A stretch of DNA of 64,000 nt from Patiria pectinifera (lineage: Eukaryota; Echinodermata; Asteroidea; Valvatida; Asterinidae): positions 3,867,281 through 3,931,280 of the forward strand of contig CM057144.1 of NCBI GenBank assembly GCA_029964075.1, read 5' to 3'. Position 1 is the first letter of the stretch. Each line of letters begins with the position of its first letter. Shown in pieces: positions 43,571 to 54,500 of this stretch. Under the pieces are notes generated by a model. The model was not told the origin of the DNA and did no database searches. It saw only the letters and a list, made by a program, of their open reading frames with translations. A program made the position numbers and the translations under genes.

Positions 43571-46500
43571 AATAAAGTTGCATTTCTCTTTTGGGGGGGG
43601 GGGGGGGCTGGTATAAACATTTGCCATGTCATGTTTAAAAACCCTGTCATTTGTGTTCTCCTGTCTGTCTATTGGTCACTTTGTTTTGGTTTAAGGACAC
43701 ACTGCATGGGTGCGCGGTACATGGTTGCATTGGTATTGAACAAACAAACAGACAAACGGACAAACAACCACAACCGAACTTTCAAGAAGAATATGTAACT
43801 CCCTATTTGGCCAAACAGTACTTTGGTTCTCCAGGGGGTTCTCTTAGAGCATCCCAGGAGGTTGCCTTGAAACATCCCTGGGGTTCTAGGGCATCCCGGG
43901 GGTTCCTTTAGAGCATCTGTGGGGTTCTCTTGGGGCATCTCAGGGGTTTCTTTGAACATCCCAGGAGGTTCTTTTAGAGCATCCCGGGAGGTTCTCTAAG
44001 GGCATCTCGGGGGGGTTCTCTTAGAGCATCCCTGGAGTTCTAGAGCATCGTTGGGGCTTTTTAAGAGCATCCCTGTGGTTCTCTTAAACCATCCTAAGGG
44101 GTTTCATTGAGTATCCATGGGGTTCTCTTAGAGCATCCCGGGGGTTCTCTTGGAGCATCCCAGGAGATTCTCTTAGAACATCCCAGGAAGTTCTTTTAGA
44201 GCATCCATGGGGCTGTTTTAGAGCATGCCTTTGGGTTCTCTTAAAGCATCCTAATGGGTTTTTGAAGTATCCCAGGGGTTCTCTTAGCGCATCACAGGGG
44301 GTTCTCTTGGAGCATCCCACGAAATTCTGTTAGAGCACCTGAGGATCGAGGTTCTCTTAGAGCATTCCTGGGGTCTAGAACATCATTGGTGCTGCTTAAG
44401 AGCATCCCTGGGGGTTCTCTTAGCATCCTAGGGGGTTCTCTTAGACCATCCCAGGAGGTTCTCTGAGAGCATCCCGGCCGTCTCTACACTGATGTATAGA
44501 AGATCTCTTACCGCATCCTGAGCTTCTAGCCCACACTTGAACATCCTAGCCCACACTGCCTTGTTCCGCCCTACAGTAGTCGGTTTCTCTTAGAATATCC
44601 TAGTGATTTCTAAAGTTGCATTTCTCTTTTATGGGGGGCTGGTATAAACATTTGCCATGCCATGTTTAAAACCCTGTCATTTGTGTTCTCCTGTCTGTGT
44701 ATTGGTCACTTTGTTTTGGTAAGGACACACTGAGGTTGCAGTGGCATTGAACAAACAAACAGACAATCAACCACAACCAAACTTTCAAGAACATGTTACT
44801 CCCTATTTGGCCAAACAGTACTTGGGTTCTCTTTGAACACTCCAGGGGGTTCTCTAAGAGCATCCCAGGAGGTTGTCTTGAAGCATCCGTGGGATTCTCT
44901 TAGGGCATCTCTGGGGTTCTCTTAGGGCATCTCATGGGTTTCTTTGAACATCCCAGGCGTTTCTCTTTGAGCATCCCTAGGGTCTCTTAGAGCATCCCAG
45001 GTGGTTCTCTTTGAGCATTCCAGGAGGTTCTCTTAGAGCATCCCAGGAGGTTCTCTTAGAGCATCCCAGGAGGTTCTCTTAGAGCATCCCAGGAGGTTCT
45101 CTTAGAGCATCCCAGGAGGTTTTCGAAGAGCATCCAAGGAGGTTCTCTTAGAGCATCCCTGTGGTTCTAGAGCATCCTTGGGGCTGTTTAAGAACAACTC
45201 TGGGGTTCTCTTAAAGCATCCTAAGGGGTTTCATTGAGTATCCCAGGGTGTTCTCTTAGAGCATCCCGGGGGTTCTCTTGGAGCATCCCAGGAGATTCTC
45301 TTAGAACATCCCAGGAAGTTCTTTTAGAGCATCCATGGGGCTGTTTTAGAGCATCCCTTTGGGTTCTCTTAAAGCATCCTAATGGGTTTTTGGAGTATCC
45401 CAGGGGTTCTCTTAGCGCATCACAGGGGGTTCTCTTGGAGCATCCCACGAAATTCTGTTAGAGCACCTGAGGATCGAGGTTCTCTTGGAGCATTCCTGGG
45501 GTCTAGAACATCATTGGTGCTGCTTAAGAGCATCCCTGGGGGTTCTCTTAGCATCCTAGGGGGTTCTCTTAGACCATCCCAGGAGGTTCTCTGAGAGCAT
45601 CCCGGCCGTCTCTACACTGATGTATAGAAGATCTCTTACCGCATCCTGAGCTTCTAGCCCACACTTGAACATCCTAGCCCACACTGCCTTGTTCCGCCCT
45701 ACAGTAGTCGGTTTCTCTTAGAATATCCTAGTGATTTCTAAAGTTGCATTTCTCTTTTATGGGGGGCTGGTATAAACATTTGCCATGCCATGTTTAAAAC
45801 CCTGTCATTTGTGTTCTCCTGTCTGTGTATTGGTCACTTTGTTTTGGTAAGGACACACTGAGGTTGCAGTGGCATTGAACAAACAAACAGACAATCAACC
45901 ACAACCAAACTTTCAAGAACATGTTACTCCCTATTTGGCCAAACAGTACTTGGGTTCTCTTTGAACACTCCAGGGGGTTCTCTAAGAGCATCCCAGGAGG
46001 TTGTCTTGAAGCATCCGTGGGATTCTCTTAGGGCATCTCTGGGGTTCTCTTAGGGCATCTCATGGGTTTCTTTGAACATCCCAGGCGTTTCTCTTTGAGC
46101 ATCCCTAGGGTCTCTTAGAGCATCCCAGGTGGTTCTCTTTGAGCATTCCAGGAGGTTCTCTTAGAGCATCCCAGGAGGTTCTCTTAGAGCATCCCAGGAG
46201 GTTCTCTTAGAGCATCCCAGGAGGTTTTCGAAGAGCATCCAAGGAGGTTCTCTTAGAGCATCCCTGTGGTTCTAGAGCATCCTTGGGGCTGTTTAAGAAC
46301 AACTCTGGGGTTCTCTTAAAGCATCCTAAGGGGTTTCATTGAGTATCCCAGGGTGTTCTCTTAGAGAATCCCGGGGGGGTCTCTTGGAGCATCCCATGAG
46401 ATTGTCTTAGAACATCCCAGGAGGTTTCCGTAGAGCATCCCCGGGGTTCTAGAGCATCCTTGAGTCTGTTTAAGAGTATATCTAGGGTTCCCTTAAAGCA

Positions 46501-46990
46501 TCCTAAGGGGTTTCTTGGAGTAACCAGGGGTTCTCTTAGAGTATCACAGGGGTTCTCTCAGAGCATCCCCGGAGATTCTGTTAGAGCACCCGGGGATCGA
46601 GGTTCTGTTAGAGCATTCCTGGGGTCTAGAGCATCATTGGGCCTCTTTAAGAGCATCCCTGGGGGTTTCTCTTAGCATCCCCGGGGTTCTAGAGCATCAT
46701 TGGGGCTGTTTAAGAGCATCCCTGAGGTTTCCCTTAGCATCTCAGGGGGTTCTCTTAGAGCATCCCTAGGGTCTCTTACAGCATCAAAGGGGGCTCTCTT
46801 AGAGCATCCCAGTAGGTTCTCATAGAACATCCCCGCCCTCCCTACCCTGATTGTATAGAAGATCTCTTACAGCATCCTGAGCTTCTAATTGAATATCCTA
46901 GCCCACACTGCCTTGTTCCGCCCTACAGTAGTCGGTTTCTCTTCGAACACGCTAGTGATTTCTTTGAGCATCCAGAATAGGTTTTCCTAG
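43570..46990. repeat. 23-bp minisatellite with three higher-order repeat blocks
   Basis: The unit 'aggttctcttagagcatcccagg' (23 bases, split here as aggttctcttag and agcatcccagg) and its variants fill about 3.2 kb. It is organised in three blocks, each introduced by the same non-repetitive leader ('aaagttgcatttctctttt', 'ctggtataaacatttgccat', 'acaaccaaactttcaagaa') at about 43575, 44612 and 45740. Blocks 2 and 3 are nearly identical, offset by 1,128 bases. Block ends share 'ccctacagtagtcggtttct'. Long frames in it arise because 23 is not a multiple of three. It is not a gene. Confidence 0.95.
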
Positions 46991-46999
46991 AGCATCTTG

Positions 47000-47828
47000 G
47001 TGGTTCTTTTAGATCTAAACTTGGTTCCATTTCTGAAAGCGTTAAGTCTAAAGGGTATTCTTGTTTTCAAAAGTCTAAAGAAATTATTTCTTTTGTTCCT
47101 GAATCTTTCATACCACTTTAATAGGCCTACACGGATTAGTAAAAAAAACTGACACTGAAAATCCCTTTTGCCAAAAAAAAAGGAATGCTAGGTATGCCCC
47201 GAGTTTAGCTGAGTATTGTGCGTATATCTGGAATATTTTGCATGAACAACTGAGAACTATAGAAAAAGGTACAGTGTACCTTCAAATCAGAACTACGTAC
47301 AGGAATCAGTTTGTGATATTTCCGCCAATAACGCACTATTTAAACAATGCGCTATCTCCTGAGTTCAAACTTCCTTGCCGCGGTAATTTGGAGCTGGGTC
47401 TAGAATTTGCCCGTGTTTTTTTCCCAAAGGTTTTTTTTCAAATTGATTCTGTATACGTGAATGTTTAAATATACTTGTGAAATAGCTTTATTTGCGTAAT
47501 ATTTCTGAAATGCTGGTAAGTAATAATATTCGCTGTCCCGTTCACCCATGCACTTTTTTCCTTTAGAGTTTCACTTTGTTTATCATTATTTAATAATTTG
47601 TAATGTATGCGGTAAAATACGCATGCGCAAAGAACTTGGGCAGTGATTTATTTTTAATTGTCGGTCTCGTGCTTTGTACTTAAATAACAGTTCCAATTCC
47701 CCGTACTCAGGTTAGTCTGCATTAGGTTGTGTAAAATTTGTGGGCGACCGCATCCTGTTCCATGTACATGAAGGCCACGTGGTGTTGCCAACGTTTTGCC
47801 AAAGAATCGATACGCGTGAGATAACTTA
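47000..47828. other. Intergenic stretch, nothing recognised
   Basis: AT-rich sequence with short frames only, for example 47238-47468, which matches no family I know. No repeat relationship to other parts of the window was noticed. Confidence 0.45.
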
Positions 47829-48362
47829 GAGGGGCACTAGGGCCTGAAATCCCCGAAAATTTCATGTTTTGGATTGTTTACTTATCCTATTTCAAACATG
47901 TGGTTGAAAGGAAACCAACCTAATGTCTTACCATTCCCGAGAAAAGACGGAAAAAACCGGTTGTTTACATCGGACACGACGGAGTACGAATACGTTTTTC
48001 GTGTCGTTCTCTAGTGTACGATATGTATACACGTTGTGTGTCTCAGAATCAGCGGTGACCAATCACCAATGCAAAAACAAAATGGTTTCTTCAACGTCCG
48101 CAAAAGGCGAACGCTTTACGCGTACGAATGAAATCACAACTAGCATCCAAACGGCTCGAATTTATGGAGTCGCAAAAGTGGACCACAAAATTCGTTCTCG
48201 CACACATAATACAGGAATAACACAAAAACGCCCAGTTTTTAAAAGGGTATAGTTGTGTGGATGTTTCTATCCTAGTTTTAAATGTTCTTTCCGATCAACA
48301 TAATCTCGTTCAAAGCGCGTTTTGTAGCCCATATGGGCTGTTCCAGGACCTAGTGTCCCTTT
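47829..48362. mobile_element. TIR element 'AAAGGGACACTAGG', copy 2 (inverted relative to copy 1)
   Basis: Starts 'gaggggcactagggcctgaa' and ends 'caggacctagtgtcccttt'. The interior is the reverse complement of 27860-28330 (for example 'tttaaaagggtatagttgtg', 'gtttctatcctagtttta'). An extra ~50 bases near 48130 distinguish it. Confidence 0.82.
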
Positions 48363-50040
48363 AATCCATTATAGAAACGAATACGTATAATCGAACATCG
48401 ACTTTTCGTTGGCGCGGCGCCAAAGATGTTTGGTTGGCACTATCACATGAGTATCGTATACGTGTGCGGGAAGTTATTTTCGCAGGGAAAAACACGTAGT
48501 TCCGAGACTACTGATTCTGCTCATCAACATGACCGCATAACCGGTACCCGGACCCGAACCGGAAGCTACAGGAGCAAGGCTGTGCTCCTGTACAAGGCTG
48601 TAAAAGTACAGTGTTTCCGCACAGTATAATCTGGTATAATTATATAAACTAGTTTGAGAATGCTCTGTGCATAGTGCATACGGATCGGGATAAACCGAGT
48701 GTGGACGTGACGTGGAGCCCGGTGAGCGATAGTCTTATTTGATTAATTATTCATAAATACCTTAGACAGTTTAACAATTCATATGTGGCCGATTTTAAAC
48801 GGTTGCTAAAGACATGGCTGGCTGGTCTTAACAAGGCTTATCCAGTGTCGCATGAAACTCGGACTCCTATCGAAATCTGGTGCCAGCACCGTTTTGTTGG
48901 TTGAACGTTCACAATACTCGCGTCGGCTGCGCAATACTACCAGTGAGTGAGTATTTCATAGTCCTAAATTCACACTACCCGGTTCGTTATTGTGACGTCA
49001 GGTCATTTTAAACCACGCCCACTGGTCAATTTTAAACCACGTCCACTGGCCATTAATTAAGTAGCATTGGAACCATTAAAACAGGACACTAACGCAACTT
49101 GAGTGCTTATCCAATGGGAGGTAGTAATTTAGTGGTGTGCGCACGTGTATGACCGTGAACCGGTTACAATTACATCTGCGTTCTGCGCGACATCACGCGC
49201 GCGTTAATCTCCATGTAAGGCGTTGTTTATCAGAGGGCCTTCCCATTGTATAGCCAAAGGAGTGTTTTGTTGATCGAAATCGCAACGCTGCGACGTCGAA
49301 AACCGAGCGTTTCTCACGTTGAAGCCATGGACGTAATATTATTTTGTCTATGGTTGAAGCCAAGCCTAGCTTGTGTGCTGATGTACAACATCGAAAAATG
49401 AACATACGACGTTACATACGACGTTAGAAATTGAAACGATGCCACTTTGAAAACCATGCATATTCGACGATGCGAACCTAACGCTGCGACGATGAAACTT
49501 TGTGGTCAGAAAACTTGTGTCTTTATTGGAACTGTACAGATATGATACATCTGTACAATGTGCCTTCTTAAGAAAGAAAAGAAATGAGGGACCAGCCGGT
49601 TTGTCTATATAAACACCTGATAAGAAACACATTGCGAAATCAATATACATCTTATTTATAGCTGCCAATCCAATTTAGTAGTCTGTGGAGTGGCATGGCA
49701 GTAATTGTCAATAATCTTGAAGGAGCCATCGGCTCAGCTCTTCCCCGGGAAGACGGTCGTCAGTGTTCTGGTACGTGCATCAGCGACGATTGGTCAAGGC
49801 CTTGGTTATAGATAGAGGTTTATCAGCCAAGACGGTCAAGGATTGGGCCAGTGCCGGTATACCATCTGCTAATTGAATGGAATCTGCCAGCGCATAATGA
49901 TATGGGAATATGAAACTAGAGATTATTATCACATGAGGTTTCAAGAATCAATATCAATATCAAACACGATTAACCTATCGATCGACAAAACATTTAAGAG
50001 ATGTAAACACTGAAAAAGAAAACAAAACGGAAATCAATGG
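48363..50040. other. Intergenic stretch upstream of gene B, nothing certain
   Basis: GC content is higher than in neighbouring intergenic DNA in parts, and CpG-containing words such as 'gcgacgatgaaac' and 'aacgctgcgacg' repeat loosely around 49280-49500. I see no coding exon, tRNA or clear element ends. It could include distal regulatory sequence of gene B, but nothing shows that directly. Confidence 0.4.
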
Positions 50041-50044
50041 TATT

Positions 50045-50580
50045 CCGTTTCCTGAAGAAGAAAACACTACGCAAAATATGGGCTTTTGGGGTAGCTGAAA
50101 TGCAGAAAGTAGTTAAAATAATACTTTCAAAATGTTCGATCGGCTTTTCTGCTTTTCTGAAAGGAGAAATAATGGTCCCTATTCGGCTGCCTGAGTAAAG
50201 CCTATATTTCAGGTAGCAGAAAAGCAAGAAATGGGAACGACGAAAACAGTCGATCCGATTTTCTTCTCCTTTACACAAGAAAACAGCAGATGTCCACACG
50301 TCGGCCGACTGAGTAAAATCTGATTTTCAAGTAGCAGAAAAGCTAGACATAGACACGACGAAAATGGTCGATCTGATTTTAGCCTATGCTTCTGATCCTT
50401 GCACAAGAGTAGGTGTCCGCTCCGTGCGCTAGCACAGGAAGAAAAGTAAAATCTGCAAAAACGCAGAAAAAGTAATTTTCATCAAAAGGTAAATTCTGCT
50501 TCTCTGAAAGCAGACAAATCTGAGACTGTTCAATCTAATTTCTGCTAACTAAAAGCAGAAAAGCAGATCGATGGTCAGGT
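50045..50580. repeat. Degenerate ~117-bp tandem repeat, GCAGAAAAGCAG-rich
   Basis: 'cgacgaaaa.(c/t)ggtcgat' recurs at about 50238 and 50355, with 'tagcagaaaagc' before each and 'acaagag.aggtgtccgc' or 'cagatgtccacacg' after. Weaker copies extend to both sides. The minus-strand frames at 49994-50299 and 50209-50406 follow this period and are not credible genes. Confidence 0.6.
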
Positions 50581-50861
50581 TTCGTCGGTTGTTGCTATGA
50601 GCTCCGTGCGCTACCAAAAGAGGGCGCCCTTTTACCTAACAACGACGTACGTCCCGTTGGCGGGACATTTCGCTGGTTGACGCGCACCGTTCCTTGTGTG
50701 TAATACACCAGGGGATTTGTTCTATTTACACGCAGTGGCCGAGCTTCGCGGCAAATGAATTGCAGTCAGGCAAGATGGCGTCGGTCGGTGACCCCCAACT
50801 GTCCTCCCTTTGCCGGTGAGGGGGTACTTGTGAAAGGAGCGGATAGTTGGGTTTTTTTTAG

Positions 50862-51045
50862 TACTGCTATTCGAGGACGAGTACTTTGATGCTTGAGTAA
50901 ATTTACGTCGAGCACGAGTTCTGTGCTGCCCGAGTACGAGTACCGTTATTTCGAGTACGAGTACTTTGACATTCGTGCTTAAAAAAAAAAGTACTCGAGT
51001 AGTACTTGAGTACGAGTCCCGAGTACGAGTACTACAACACTGTGC
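50862..51045. repeat. GAGTACGAGTAC-rich simple repeat
   Basis: Same word family as 35126-35560 (gagtacgagtac, gtactcgagtag). It sits about 400 bases upstream of the gene B start codon. Confidence 0.7.
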
Positions 51046-51439
51046 TTCGAATGAATGAACAGAACAGAACATAACGTACATAAGAACAGATGGTTACAAA
51101 TTTGAGGGAGCTTACTATGAGTATATTTAAACAGATTATACCCAGTCGGTGGTGGAAGAGATCATATAGTTTTCCTCACCCCTGCAATTTCTCAGTGTGG
51201 AGAAACAAATAATTAAAGAATTTAGCAATACCAGACAAGTTTGGAATCATGAGAGTCTGAAACAGACACGTTCTTCTTCAGTGGGATTGTGATTGGCGTT
51301 GTTTTTTTCTTCTGTAATTTCTTTTTCCGATTCTCGTTTCTTTATCTATTAAATTTTGCCATCATATCAAGAGATAAATTAAGTTATTTGTAATATCCAT
51401 ATTTTCAAGAAATACACAGCTGGTGTCATCGTTGCAACG

Positions 51440-51533
51440 ATGGTCCGAACACGCCGACGAGACGGAGGAGGGACGGGCGTGATTCTTGTGATCCTGGTGG
51501 TACTACTGGTAGCTCAACTACCAAGAGTATTAG
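51440..51533 (+). CDS. Gene B exon 1: start codon and signal peptide
   Basis: ATG at 51440 begins MVRTRRRDGGGTG, followed by the hydrophobic core VILVILVVLLVAQLP and a small-residue end (RVLG). This is a type I signal peptide with a basic n-region. The donor at 51534 (gtgag) leaves phase 1, which fits the WSC exon. No upstream in-frame coding exon was found. Confidence 0.85.
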
Positions 51534-54500
51534 GTGAGAGCAAAGTAACGATGTGACCAATGATTAGTGTTATTGGTGAGTCCATAACATGTTCAGGTCT
51601 TCTGCCGTTTATATGTCCAGTTATACAGTGTGTGTCAAAAAAATGCAAACAAAATGCAACGGAATGCCAGACGTAGAATGAGTAACCAAAATAGATAGCC
51701 TAATATAGATATGGTTTGAAAGATACGCCTTTCCACTTTAAAATGAGACATTATCAATCTGATAATTGTTGACAGAGTTATGATTAATTTTCCAAGAGAG
51801 GTCGAATTGACCATGGAACCAAGTTTTCAATTTTAGGCATTAGGACAAAGGTAGCCTTTTTGCCTCTGTATGGATATTTGTCTTGCCTACAAAAATATGT
51901 TTTGCGAGTATAAAAAACACAATTCTAAACACGTTTTTGCTATCGCCTCATGCTAAAAATGTTTAGCATGTAAACATGTTTACAAAATGATACAAAGAAA
52001 GTGTTAAGCACATACTCGCTAAACACATGTATCTACATATCTACGTGTATCTACATAACTACAGTCCGATTTGGTTGTAACTTGATGTGCAAACCGGGAT
52101 GTGTTATAGATGAAAATTAAAGTGACATCATGGTGACGTCATGATGAAGTCACCAAATGTAGAGTTGCATTTTTTTTAGGCCCGTATCAATATAATTATT
52201 TGCCCGATTTGGCTATGTAAAAACATGGTAGGTAGCTATAGACTGAGATGACATTTGAAGTAACGTCATGATGGCGTCATCACCCCTGTAACGTAAAGTC
52301 ACATATAACATGTATATTTCGAAGGCCTATGCGATTGTAAACACGTATTATCAAATTTGATCGTTGAAGTGCACGAACAGTAGGTCCTTAAGTCCCAAAG
52401 TTGAACAGAGTCGAGTCTAGAAATTGGGAACAATAAGCAGGCTCCCCAACAATGTGCCCTTAAAAGAATCTCCTGAGAGAAATTCCCGAGCAAAAAAGGT
52501 CGCCTATTCAGGAATTAGAATGAATGCTTATCTTTTTTATTCCTGTGTTTTTAGGGCAACCTGGTTATTTAGGGTGCTATGTGGACACAAAAGACGATCG
52601 CGCACTTGGAGGACCAAGCTGGAAGGATGTGAGTGAGCAGTCTTGGGAGTGGTGCATCCACAGTTGTGTTTTCTATCCGTATATGGGACTAGAGTTTGGT
52701 AATGAATGTTTCTGTGGACGTAATTTTGACTATGGCAGGCATGGTAGTAGATCTGGCTGCTATATGGCGTGTGAAGGAAACAGCCGTGAGACATGCGGTG
52801 GACGAAACCGAATTCAAATCTACAGAGGTGAGACATCGAAGCATGATTACTTAAGGGAATAAATGTGTGCTTCGGAGGTTTTAAACACTTTGTTTAAAAC
52901 TGGTTGGAGTGTGGATGCTGATAATTACCCGAGCCAAAGGCGAGAGTAGTTATCAGCATTTCATATCATTGTTTTTCCCAACAATACAGTTGATGATAAG
53001 TGTTTTTTCAAACTTCGCATGGTGGAGTGGTAAGTATAGTAAGTATGGGGATACACCATGACAAAAATATATGTTGTCTCCTGAACAGAGTATAGCCCTA
53101 CTATTCGAAACGTCGAGACCTGACTCTCAAAAAGCGGCTCTCTTCAGAGTCAACACTTCCTCACAAAGAGATTTAGTTTGTTTCTCTATCAATAGGGGAC
53201 GTTGAACAGCAGAGGACAATAGGGTCCCCAATTCTCGAAGGTCCCCAATTTGGCGATCGTGTTCAAGTCTACAAGACATAATTATGGGAGGTCTTCCTAA
53301 AAAGTTAAAGTACAAACAAAAGAGGGACAATAGGGGGTCCCCAATCGCAGGCAAATACACGCTTGTATGTCCATGCATGGTCTAGCTCGTTTCAGTCGAA
53401 TACTTTGTTCTTCTTCAACAGACATACCAAGAAAGTGCAAACTTGGTCAAAACTGTTTCTCATTCCTCACCATGATTTTCTTTCATTCCAGTAAATGATG
53501 GCGTATGCATTAGGCCCGGGCAACCACGTCATGGATCGTACACCAGAGAATACTCCCGCCCTAACACTAGTCATCTGTCGTCCCGCGAGTATGTGGGTTC
53601 TCGTTTACGTTATACCTGCGACAAAGGTTACTTTTTTCCTTCCAACCCTCCAACTGTCACATGTGTTACGGGCAATCCGTCTACATGGAACCCTGCCTTC
53701 ACCCAATGCCGAGGTAAATGCTATAATTTGGAGTGCCCTCATTGGGCTATTTTAAGTTCCAGTAGTGCAACTATAGTGTTTTTACTTTTGCCCATTCGGA
53801 TAACACACAGAAGGCATAATTGCATTTGCATGTTAACACACACTGGATAATCTTTTCTTCTACATCTCTCATCATGGTCTTTTTCTTTTAGCTTGCACAT
53901 CAATATCGCACTGTGTTGCTGGCCAATTAAATTGCACCACTGCCACTGACCAACAATGTGACCAGTGTGATGGAGACTATGGGCCCAATGGAGCAGCCTA
54001 CTCAAGAGTCAATGATGGAAGAGGGTGCAGAAGTAAGTATAGTTTTGTAGTTGGATAACAAAATATATGACATGGAGCTTTGCATGGCGGATGTTTTTCA
54101 CATAAAACAAACAAAATTGCTGGTAACACCATGTGGAAAGAAATCTCTTTTTGGAATAAGTGTGGTTCTGAAAAGAACCGGTTGGTTGAGTGTAGAACTC
54201 GACGTTTCAGACATGTGCTCCGCCGACCTCAGGACTTCACTCACCCTCATGAGGACAGACATAGCACACTGTCCGAAACGTCGAGTTCTACAATCAACCA
54301 ACTGGTTCTTTTCAGAACCACACTTCCTCCAAGAAGAGATTTCTTTCCACATGGTGTTACCCGCGATAATGTCTATTTTGATTAAAAAATCTGATTTTAC
54401 ATCCTTAATGGCCTTCAGAACCTGTTTGCTCATGTACCTGCAATTGACTTACGATGAAATTGTCGCACTGGGACTGTGCAAATTTGATAGTAAGTTTGCC

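Noticed and set aside
44084-45991. Repeated minus-strand frames encoding CSKRTP/DALREP-like repeats
   Set aside because: They follow the 23-bp minisatellite period; duplicate frames at 1,128-base offsets are the higher-order repeat, with no start context or splice support.
42054-51533. Genes A and B as one transcript
   Set aside because: Gene A reaches a stop with a nearby AATAAA, and gene B starts with its own ATG and signal peptide; 9 kb of repeats without exons lies between. RNA evidence could still overturn this.
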